64,000 nt of DNA from Nitrosomonas sp. sh817 (GTDB lineage Bacteria > Pseudomonadota > Gammaproteobacteria > Burkholderiales > Nitrosomonadaceae), in assembly GCF_030908545.1 (NCBI RefSeq), contig NZ_CP133083.1, forward strand, positions 2,117,691-2,181,690, written 5' to 3'. Below are positions 6,398 to 14,346 of the stretch, in pieces. Below the pieces are notes generated by a model that worked only from the letters and a program-made list of their open reading frames with translations, ran no database searches and was not told the DNA's origin. Numbering within the stretch: position 1 is the stretch's first letter; each line of letters starts with the position of its first letter. The translations under genes and the position numbers were made by a program.

Positions 6398-9174
6398 CAC
6401 CCTACCAACACCTCATTCAACTCATCCAGCAGCGGTTCCAGCTTCGCCCCAAACAACTGATACATCCTGCCCAGCCCGCCCTGGCTGTCGAACGGGGTCA
6501 TGTCGAGATCGTCGCGCTCGATGTGGAAGGAATTGGCAACGTGGTCGCGCACCATGCGCAGCCAGTCCATTTGTTCTTCGTTGAATTTTTCCGCACCGCC
6601 GGAGTGGTGCTTCATGATCCAGTTCTGGAAGTTGCGGCGCACCACGGCGTCGTAGTTGGTGAGCGTTTCGTCAATGCCGCAGGCGCGGCGGATCAGCGCG
6701 ACCAGCGCGGTGAGTTCGCTGATCGGCTGGCCCTTGTAATGATCGAGCTGGGCGTAGGCCTGCCACACGCGCACCGGGGCGAGTTTGGGTTTGTCGGTCT
6801 TGAGCTTGTCCAGCACCTGCCGGATCATGCCGTAGGTGATTTCACGGCGGCGGTACGGTTGATCGAAGAAAATGGCGAGCGCGGCGATGTGATCGCGCTG
6901 GCTTCTCAGGTAACCGGCGAATTCATCCACGAAGGCCTGCGCGTTGCTCGCAGCGTCCTTGTCCCACCCGGCGCGCAGCACGCTGTCGAGGTTGTCGTGG
7001 TCGATGGTCTGTTCCTTATCGCGGCGGATGCTGTCGATGAGTTCGACCAGCTCGCCGTTGAGCGCCTTGGCCGCTTCATTCACCAGTTGACTCTGCGCCA
7101 GTTCGCGCTGGGCGTCGCCGGGGTCTGAACCTAGCGGCAGGCGGGCTATTTCCAGCGCGCGGGCTTCGATGTTGTCGGCGTCGATGGCGCCGAACAATTT
7201 ACTCACGAGCTGGTTCAGCTCCAGTCCGCCCGTTGCTTCGCGGATACGTCTCTGTTCATCGGCATCGAGTTGTTTGTTGAGCCGCGCCAGCCGCCCGGCG
7301 AGCGAACTGACGGTGTCTTCGTCGGTCGCGCCCATCATCACGCTCATCGCCAAATCTTTCAGCGGAACGGTGGGCTTGGTAATGAGCGGCTGGCTGGCGG
7401 TCTTGAGCGATTTCGTGACGCCGATGGCATCCACGATCACGTAATGCGTCTTGGCGCTGCTGGCGGAGGGCGTGACTTTCTGCAGGTCGTCGCAATCCAG
7501 CGTGCGCGTACCACGGCCTTTCATCTGCTCGAAATAGTTGCGGCTTTTGACATCGCGCATGAACAGCAGGCATTCCAGCGGCTTCACATCCGTTCCGGTG
7601 GCGATCATGTCCACGGTGACGGCGATGCGCGGGTAGTAGTCGTTGCGGAACTGTGCCAGCACGGACTTGGCGTCATCCACTTTGGAAGTGATTTTTTTGC
7701 AGAATTTATTCGATTCGCTGAATTCTTCACGCACGGTCTGGATGATATCGTCGGCGTGGCTGTCGGTCTTGGCGAAGATCAAGGTCTTGGGCACTTCACG
7801 GCGGCCGGGGAAGATTTCCGGCAGTTTGTCGCGGAAGGTGCGGATCACGGTGCGAATCTGGTCGGGGTTGACGATGTTGCGGTCGAGCTGGGTGGCGGAA
7901 TAGGCTTCGTCTTCGTCCTGCATTTCCCAGCGTTTCTTGCGCGTGAGTTTTTCGCGGCGTTCCACCTGTACCTGCGCAGGGATAACACCGCCATTCTGGC
8001 TGATCTGCGTTTCGATCACATACACTTCGTTACCGACGTTGACGCCATCGGCCACGGCTTTTTCATGGCTATAGTCGCTGACCACGTTTTTCTTGAAGAA
8101 GCCGTAGGTGCGGTTGTCCGGCGTGGCGGTGAGGCCGATCAGGCTGGCGTCGAAATAATCCAGCACTTGCAGCCACAGGTTGTAGATGGAGCGGTGGCAT
8201 TCGTCGATAAAGATGAAATCGAAAAACTCCGGCGGGATTCTTTCGTTGTAGACGACAGGCAGCGGCTCCTTGCCCAGCTTCAGCTCGGCAGGGTTGATGT
8301 CTTCGGTGGCCTCATCCAGCTCTTTATCCTTGAGGATGGCATATAAACGCTGGATGGTGCTGATGCATACCTGGCTATCCTTGGCGACGAAGGAATTTTT
8401 CAGGCGCTGCACGTTGTACAGCTCGGTGAACTTGCGGTTATCGTCGATGGGCACGTAAGACATCATTTCCTGCTCGGCCTGCTCGCCGAGGTTTTTGGTG
8501 TCCACCAGAAATAATATGCGCTTGGCGTGCGCATGCTTGAGCAGGCGGTAGATGGAAGTGATCGCGGTGTACGTTTTGCCCGCGCCGGTCGCCATTTGAA
8601 TCAAAGCACGCGGGCGGTCAGCTTTGAATGAGTCTTCCAAATTAGTGATGGCGATTTCCTGGCAATCGCGCAAGCGCAATTCTTTTGCAGGAAGATGGTT
8701 TGGATTCAGCGGCGGAATGTGGTGCAGGCGTGTGCGCAGGCTGTTCGCTTGGCTCAGCCATTCCTTGAGCGTTTCCGGGCGATGGAAGCAGAACACCTCG
8801 CGCGAACGCGGCTTGGGATCGCGGCCATCGGTAAAGCGCGTGACAATGCCGGTGCTTTCATACAGAAAAGGCATCGGTTGGGTGTTGTTGATCCACTTCA
8901 ACTTGGCGGCGGCATAGCCTGCCGTTTGCAATTCCACCTCGGTGATTCTGTGACCCAAGTCTTCCCGCTTGGCTTCAATCACGCCGACTGGCTTTTTATC
9001 CACGAACAATACATAGTCAGCCGGACCGGCATCGGTCTGATATTCGCGCACCGCCTGGCCTAATCCCGCATTCAGATCGATCTTTCGGGCCGATTGAATC
9101 GTCCAGCCTGCTTGCCTTAGCAAGACATCGATGCGGTCACGCGCTTTTTGTTCGGGGTTTTGGTTTTCTGCCAT
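6397..9174 (-). CDS. hsdR: Type I restriction endonuclease subunit HsdR
   Basis: ATP-dependent translocase and nuclease subunit. The start at ATG 9174 (MAENQNPEQKARDRID) fits the EcoEI-type HsdR N terminus; the longer frame to 9243 adds an unrelated hydrophobic stretch. The N-terminal nuclease domain has the PD-(D/E)xK residues in DYVLFVDKKPVGVIEAK (about D53, E67, K69). The helicase domains have Walker A (MATGAGKT, about 194-201), the DECH box (about 324-327), GLTATP, and motif VI in MKGRGTRT. The C-terminal part resembles the EcoEI_R_C helical domain. The 925-residue frame is intact, so the locus may be active. It is first in the transcription order and its stop overlaps the hsdS start. Confidence 0.95.
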   Translation of the reverse strand: MAENQNPEQKARDRIDVLLRQAGWTIQSARKIDLNAGLGQAVREYQTDAGPADYVLFVDKKPVGVIEAKREDLGHRITEVELQTAGYAAAKLKWINNTQPMPFLYESTGIVTRFTDGRDPKPRSREVFCFHRPETLKEWLSQANSLRTRLHHIPPLNPNHLPAKELRLRDCQEIAITNLEDSFKADRPRALIQMATGAGKTYTAITSIYRLLKHAHAKRILFLVDTKNLGEQAEQEMMSYVPIDDNRKFTELYNVQRLKNSFVAKDSQVCISTIQRLYAILKDKELDEATEDINPAELKLGKEPLPVVYNERIPPEFFDFIFIDECHRSIYNLWLQVLDYFDASLIGLTATPDNRTYGFFKKNVVSDYSHEKAVADGVNVGNEVYVIETQISQNGGVIPAQVQVERREKLTRKKRWEMQDEDEAYSATQLDRNIVNPDQIRTVIRTFRDKLPEIFPGRREVPKTLIFAKTDSHADDIIQTVREEFSESNKFCKKITSKVDDAKSVLAQFRNDYYPRIAVTVDMIATGTDVKPLECLLFMRDVKSRNYFEQMKGRGTRTLDCDDLQKVTPSASSAKTHYVIVDAIGVTKSLKTASQPLITKPTVPLKDLAMSVMMGATDEDTVSSLAGRLARLNKQLDADEQRRIREATGGLELNQLVSKLFGAIDADNIEARALEIARLPLGSDPGDAQRELAQSQLVNEAAKALNGELVELIDSIRRDKEQTIDHDNLDSVLRAGWDKDAASNAQAFVDEFAGYLRSQRDHIAALAIFFDQPYRRREITYGMIRQVLDKLKTDKPKLAPVRVWQAYAQLDHYKGQPISELTALVALIRRACGIDETLTNYDAVVRRNFQNWIMKHHSGGAEKFNEEQMDWLRMVRDHVANSFHIERDDLDMTPFDSQGGLGRMYQLFGAKLEPLLDELNEVLVG

Positions 9175-9204
9175 GGCAGGTAAATAAAATCGCGGGACTA
9201 TTAA

Positions 9205-9220
9205 GGAAACGCTGATTAAT
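9205..9220. repeat. Solitary IS5-type terminal inverted repeat
   Basis: GGAAACGCTGATTAAT preceded by TTAA at 9201-9204. It is identical to the right-hand terminal repeat of the complete IS5-type element at 35604-36798 (read on the opposite strand), and TTAA fits the YTAR target of that family. No second end or transposase remnant was found between it and 9338. It is probably the scar of an old insertion upstream of hsdR. Confidence 0.5.
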
Positions 9221-9337
9221 CCGCCGGGCAAAATAAGATGCAAGGCCGATGGAGCGCGAGAAGAGACACATCAAGCGAGTTGTTGAGCGCCATCCAACGC
9301 AGCAGATCGCTTATGCAGGCAAATCAATGCCTAGCAC

Positions 9338-10285
9338 TTAGTTGCGTTCAAACAGCCCATAGCACCCCTTGCGCAGCACGAACCGTTTAACCGGGCGCAA
9401 CAGATTTTTTGCGATGGCGCGGGTACCGCTCCAGTCGGTCGAGTAGGCATAGACCAGGCCGAGCGGTAACGATACCGGCTTTAGTCCGCAACCTTCGGCG
9501 AATTTCTGCAAAGACGGCGCGGTGAAACAATTCAAGTGTTCGATCGGTTGAAGCGGCATGATTTTTTCCCGGTTTGCCATGGCATCGTTCCACTTCCATG
9601 ATCGAAGAACAGCCTTGATATCGCTGCCGTCCGGCACGCTGATTTTCAGTATCCCGCCGTCCGCCAGGGAATTTTTCAGCGACATCACGGTTTCATGAGG
9701 AAAGGATAAGTGCTCGACCACTTGTTCGGTATTAATAAAATCGAAGCCATTATCCGGCAACTGATCCGGCGGCAGCAATTTGATCCCGCGCGATTCCGCA
9801 AAAGCGGCTTTGGTCGGAGATAATTCCACACCGGACACGTCGGCACCGAAAGCTTGCGCCATCACCGCCCAATTACCCCAGCCCATGCCGTAATCGAGAA
9901 AGCGCAGCCGCCGCTGGCGGCCATGACGCTTTTGCAAGAAAACGATCAATTGCATGATTTCTTGCGCAAAATAGGTGTAGTAATCAAACGGCATCGGTGG
10001 TTTGGAAGGCGCCAATGGATCGTTCTTGCCCAGCCAATTGCCGTAAACTTCCGCGAGCATGTCATCGGATGGCAACTGATGCTGAAAAATCAGTCCGCAT
10101 CCCGCGCATTCCACAATGGAAAAAACGCCATCACCCAGCACTTCCTGATGTTTTCCAGGCGGCACCGCAGCATAATAAGCTGTCAGAAACGACAACATCT
10201 CCGGCGCATTGTAAGCGGTTCGATGTAATTCAGTGAATGTGGTGCCGTTGCAGGAAGGACAATGTTCGCGGATTTGAAATGTCAT
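9338..10285 (-). CDS. Class I SAM-dependent methyltransferase with N-terminal zinc ribbon
   Basis: A 315-residue protein. The N terminus has paired cysteines, CPSCNGTTF (about 9-17) and CAGCGLIFQ (about 60-68), forming a probable zinc ribbon. The following Rossmann-like methyltransferase domain has the SAM motif LDYGMGWGNWAVMAQAFG, an acidic strand end in VSGVELSPTKA, and later FINTEQVVEHL. This architecture (zinc ribbon plus Methyltransf_23-like domain) is common in sugar or polysaccharide methyltransferases, but no glycan gene lies next to it, so the substrate is unknown. It is a monocistronic-looking gene between hsdR and cti. Confidence 0.85.
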   Translation of the reverse strand: MTFQIREHCPSCNGTTFTELHRTAYNAPEMLSFLTAYYAAVPPGKHQEVLGDGVFSIVECAGCGLIFQHQLPSDDMLAEVYGNWLGKNDPLAPSKPPMPFDYYTYFAQEIMQLIVFLQKRHGRQRRLRFLDYGMGWGNWAVMAQAFGADVSGVELSPTKAAFAESRGIKLLPPDQLPDNGFDFINTEQVVEHLSFPHETVMSLKNSLADGGILKISVPDGSDIKAVLRSWKWNDAMANREKIMPLQPIEHLNCFTAPSLQKFAEGCGLKPVSLPLGLVYAYSTDWSGTRAIAKNLLRPVKRFVLRKGCYGLFERN

Positions 10286-10496
10286 GATAATTGAGTGAGA
10301 AGTTTAGAATTGATCATTGTTTGAACAGCCATCAAAAATTTAACCGTGTGTTTTTGAGCAACGATCTTGCACCGCTCGTTGGCACCACACCTTAAATAAA
10401 TATTTTTCTATTCTAGAACAAAGACATGAATATATAGAATGCACTCATTAGCGTCAAGAATATTGAATCACCGGTACCGGAACCCATCCGATCCTG

Positions 10497-12872
10497 TTAA
10501 AAATTTTCATAACGATTGACATCAAAAATACCCGCTATCAGCGGTTCGCGCTCTCGTTGCCAAGCCGTGATGTCGTGCAGAATTTCCCAGAACTGCGGAT
10601 GCGTGCGCCGCACGCCCCAGGTGTTCACAATATGCTCGAAGCGAGCTTCATTATTGGCCGCGCCGATCAGCAGCGCAAATTCTTCGATATCCGTAGCCGG
10701 CACATCAAAAATGAAATTCGGATAACTCCCGGCAATACCGGGGTAAACCGTCAGGCGGTCTTTTTCAGGCTGATACCTGAATTCCTCGCCCAGAATAAAT
10801 GCCACATTGGTATGCGCGCGATCCCGCAGCAAGGTATAGACCGTCCGTTCATCCTGGTCATGCTTGACCCTCACGAAGGTCACTTCCGGCAATTGATCGA
10901 TGCCGGCTAAACCGGACGCCGGACGGGCGGCAATGGCCGACAATGCATGGTCCGCTTTTTGGATCCAGAGCGGTTGATCCGGACGCGCACAGTTGCTCAC
11001 CCGGCAACGATTGATCGGATCATCGGCCATTGCATTGACCGGCTGAAAGCGGTCAAGAATCCGCAAAGCGAGTTCTTGCTTCGGATCTTTAGTTGCGAAG
11101 CGCTCCGCCGAAGGCGAAACATCGTCGATATTTTCATAAAAAATGCCGAATTTCAGTTTACCCGCTTGCTGATACCAGTCGTGCAGTATGTCGGTACGTT
11201 GGCCGCCGGGCATCAAGCGCAAAAAATTATGTTCCGAGCTATTGCGTATCAGATCGAAATACAGCCGGGTCAAGAGCTGATGGGCCACATTGCCGAACAC
11301 GTTGTAATTCACTACCAGTATGTAGTAGGTGCGTTCAAGCAACGGATAGTCCATGAGCCATAGCGTTTGCGGTATATCGCCGATCAATCCCCTGGCAACG
11401 GAAGCGCTATCGTAATGACGCACGATGGTCAACAAAGCATCTTGATTCCGCTGATCGCCATCCCACAGATGATCCAGCGAAGCGCCTTCAGGATGTTGCA
11501 AAACATACTGGCTGCGGCGTTGCGCCAGGTAATCATTATGATGACCGAGATACCAGAGCCATTCCTCGCCCATCGCCAGCAAATCATCGTTTTGTCCGGG
11601 CATCTCCAGCAATGGTATGGCCTGGCGTTGATAGGCGTCATTCGTAGTGAACAGATCGGACTCCGGACTCTGGAATAAAACCCAGAAACGATCGTGTAAC
11701 ACGTCGGTGGCGATCTGACCGCGGCATACCGGTCCATGAATGACATTGCGCACATAGAATTCGGCGTCGTCCAGCATGAACCGGTAACGCGCATACGCCG
11801 GAATGGCGGCAAAGGTCGCGAACGGATTGACCCGCTCGGCATAGCTGTATCCTGGTAAATCGCTCATCGTCCATTCACCGGCGAAAAATAACTCATTGAT
11901 ACGTTGCTGCTTTGCCGGGCTGAGCGGATAAGGAATCCGCCGCTTGTGCAGGATGCTGCCGCTAATCGGGCGTATGCGGTAGAAAAACGGCTGTTCGGGA
12001 TCGTCGTTGGGAAATACGGTGGGGATCGGGATAATGTCTTTGCCAGGCGCCGTTGCAGACCGGATTAACTCAAAAAAACGCAACTCCCCGCCCAGATTCG
12101 GAAAATACAGCGTCGCCATGAACCAATGCTCATACAACCAGCGCGCCACCAGTTTGCCGCGATTATCATCACGGTTGAGTAGCGATTCCCATTGCCGCAG
12201 TGATTCTTTCTCGCCATCGGTCAGCGTTACCGGTTCATCGGGAATCACCGCGCCCTGCTTGACCCACCCGGCCAGCAGCGCATATTCGCGGTCGCTCAAT
12301 CCGGTCACGGCAAACGGCATGCCGCTGAGAGGATAGTCCTGCGCATAACCGGAAAATTTTTCCCCGGTGACACACTGATTTTTCCGGGTAATGCTCAGGT
12401 CAATCGAATCCGGTATTTTGCTGTTCGGCGGGAATGGATATTGTTTCGCCAGCGATATCATCTCCGCGATCAACGGTTCGGACTTCGCATCGTGAGATTG
12501 CAATACCGAATGAAAACCGCGTTCACGCCAGCCTGAAACGGTCAACTCATCGATCCCGAGCCGGGTCGGCGACAGTGCCTCGGCCCGCGCGCCGACATAA
12601 ATGGATTCGCGGAAAGCGCCGCGCAACAATCCTTCCGTGCTCTCCAGCTTGAGCTGGCACGGCGCATCGAAACAGCTATGGCACGACAAACATTTGGCTT
12701 CCAGAATCGGACGGATCTCATCATGATACGAAACCGGTCTTTCTATCGCGGCAGGCAATGCAATCGGTGCTGGCGCTTGCTGGCGGGTGGCTATCGGATT
12801 ATTGCCGCCTTGACAAGCGGATAACAAAAAGAAGAAACAATAGAAGAGTCTGAATGTGTGGAATAACTTCAT
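10497..12872 (-). CDS. cti: Fatty acid cis/trans isomerase, haem c-type lipoprotein
   Basis: Cti converts cis-unsaturated fatty acids of membrane phospholipids to trans, a rapid rigidifying response to solvents and heat in Pseudomonas and relatives. The 791-residue protein starts with a lipoprotein signal (FLLSAC, cysteine at about 20) and has a c-type haem-binding motif, CLSCH, near residue 60 within KCLSCHSCFDAPCQ, as known for this family. The rest matches the long CTI domain. The signal places it on the periplasmic side. About 210 bp of non-coding sequence lies on each side (10286-10496 and 12873-13092), so it is probably transcribed alone. Confidence 0.9.
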   Translation of the reverse strand: MKLFHTFRLFYCFFFLLSACQGGNNPIATRQQAPAPIALPAAIERPVSYHDEIRPILEAKCLSCHSCFDAPCQLKLESTEGLLRGAFRESIYVGARAEALSPTRLGIDELTVSGWRERGFHSVLQSHDAKSEPLIAEMISLAKQYPFPPNSKIPDSIDLSITRKNQCVTGEKFSGYAQDYPLSGMPFAVTGLSDREYALLAGWVKQGAVIPDEPVTLTDGEKESLRQWESLLNRDDNRGKLVARWLYEHWFMATLYFPNLGGELRFFELIRSATAPGKDIIPIPTVFPNDDPEQPFFYRIRPISGSILHKRRIPYPLSPAKQQRINELFFAGEWTMSDLPGYSYAERVNPFATFAAIPAYARYRFMLDDAEFYVRNVIHGPVCRGQIATDVLHDRFWVLFQSPESDLFTTNDAYQRQAIPLLEMPGQNDDLLAMGEEWLWYLGHHNDYLAQRRSQYVLQHPEGASLDHLWDGDQRNQDALLTIVRHYDSASVARGLIGDIPQTLWLMDYPLLERTYYILVVNYNVFGNVAHQLLTRLYFDLIRNSSEHNFLRLMPGGQRTDILHDWYQQAGKLKFGIFYENIDDVSPSAERFATKDPKQELALRILDRFQPVNAMADDPINRCRVSNCARPDQPLWIQKADHALSAIAARPASGLAGIDQLPEVTFVRVKHDQDERTVYTLLRDRAHTNVAFILGEEFRYQPEKDRLTVYPGIAGSYPNFIFDVPATDIEEFALLIGAANNEARFEHIVNTWGVRRTHPQFWEILHDITAWQREREPLIAGIFDVNRYENF

Positions 12873-13092
12873 GAAGATCCTTGGAACATGGATTCAAAAT
12901 GCGCTCTCATGGCTTATCGCGGCAGGAATCGCCGAGCTCACCGGCGTATCTTGATAAATCCAGCATCTGGATTCACGCAGTTGATTTCACTGAAACGCAG
13001 TCAATACAACAATAGTTGAGAAGAAAGAAATTCTGATTACTTTAACCTTGAAAAATAACCATCTGAAACAAGGAATTAATTCTTGTTTATTT

Positions 13093-14334
13093 TCATTTCT
13101 CCAGCAGCGGACTCATCGGATATTCCAGCGCTTCCTTCATCGCCACCAGCGATAATACCGCTTCGCGGCCATCGATGATGCGATGATCGTACGATAGCGC
13201 CAGATAATTCATCGGACGGATCACGATCTGGCCGTTTTCCACGACCGGGCGTTCCTTGGTGGCATGAATCCCGAGAATGGCGCTTTGCGGTGGATTGATG
13301 ATCGGAGTCGACAGCATTGAACCGAACACACCACCGTTGGTGATCGAGAACGTACCGCCGCTGAGTTCGTCGATACCGAGCTTGCCGTCTTGCGCGCGCT
13401 TGGCGAAATCGGCAATCTGCAGTTCAATCTCAGCCATCGACAGCTTGTCAGCGTTGCGAATGATAGGCACTACCAGCCCGCGCGGACTGCCGACCGCAAT
13501 ACCGATATCGTAATAATCGTGGTAGACGATTTCGTTACCTTCGACTGATGCATTGACGATCGGATATTTTTTCAGCGCCGCGACCGCCGCCTTGACGAAA
13601 AATGACATGAAACCAAGCTTCACGCCATACTCTTTCTCGAATTCGGTTTTGTAACGCGCGCGCAAATCCATGATCGCTTGCATATTGACTTCATTAAACG
13701 TCGTCAGAATGGCGGCTGTCGATTGTGATTGCACCAGCCGTTCCGCGATGCGCTGGCGTAGCCGTGACATCGCAACCCGGCGTTCCGTGCGCGCTCCGGC
13801 ACTAACCGCCCCAGGGGAAACAGGTTTGCTTTCCGGCGGTGCAATCGCGCGGGATCTGTTCTCCACATAGGCTTTCACATCTTCCTTGGTAATCCGGCCG
13901 CCGAGACCGGTACCTTTGATCGCGGTCGTTTCCGTTGCTTTCAGATCGTTTTCTTCCGCCAGCTTACGCGCTGCCGGCATCAGCATGGGAATCGCCGCAT
14001 CGGTTGCTTCCGCGCTGGCTTTCTCAGGGCTTTTGCCGGTAGCAATCACGGCTTCTGTTTCAACGGCCACCGCCGGCTTCTCACTCGATACGACAGCTTC
14101 GGTATCAATCATCGCAATGACTTCGCCGCTGATAACCGTCGCGCCGTCTTGCTTCAGGATTTTACTCAAAACACCGGCGCTGGGCGCGGGCAATTCCAGC
14201 ACGACTTTGTCGGTTTCGATGTCGATCAGATTCTCCGACCGGTTCACGGTATCGCCTGCTTTCTTATGCCAGGCGATCAGCGTGGCTTCTGCAACGGACT
14301 CAGATAATGCGGGAACTTTGACTTCAATTAGCAT
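13093..14334 (-). CDS. sucB: 2-oxoglutarate dehydrogenase E2, dihydrolipoyl succinyltransferase
   Basis: E2 core of the 2-oxoglutarate dehydrogenase complex, moving the succinyl group to CoA. The 413-residue protein has one lipoyl domain (1-75) with the modified lysine in IETDKVVLE (K43), a peripheral-subunit-binding domain at about 115-155 (PAARKLAEEN, GLGGRITKEDV), and a catalytic domain with the active-site pair H384 and D388 in DHRIIDGR. It starts 12 bp after the sucA stop and is clearly in the same operon. The usual third gene for E3 (lpd) does not follow; cti does, after 220 bp. E3 must be supplied from elsewhere. Confidence 0.97.
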   Translation of the reverse strand: MLIEVKVPALSESVAEATLIAWHKKAGDTVNRSENLIDIETDKVVLELPAPSAGVLSKILKQDGATVISGEVIAMIDTEAVVSSEKPAVAVETEAVIATGKSPEKASAEATDAAIPMLMPAARKLAEENDLKATETTAIKGTGLGGRITKEDVKAYVENRSRAIAPPESKPVSPGAVSAGARTERRVAMSRLRQRIAERLVQSQSTAAILTTFNEVNMQAIMDLRARYKTEFEKEYGVKLGFMSFFVKAAVAALKKYPIVNASVEGNEIVYHDYYDIGIAVGSPRGLVVPIIRNADKLSMAEIELQIADFAKRAQDGKLGIDELSGGTFSITNGGVFGSMLSTPIINPPQSAILGIHATKERPVVENGQIVIRPMNYLALSYDHRIIDGREAVLSLVAMKEALEYPMSPLLEK

Positions 14335-14346
14335 GGCGCCCTCTTA

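Noticed and set aside
13057..13092. Hairpin AAACAAG...CTTGTTT after sucB as terminator
   Set aside because: On the sucB strand no T-run follows the stem and it overlaps the end of the gene.
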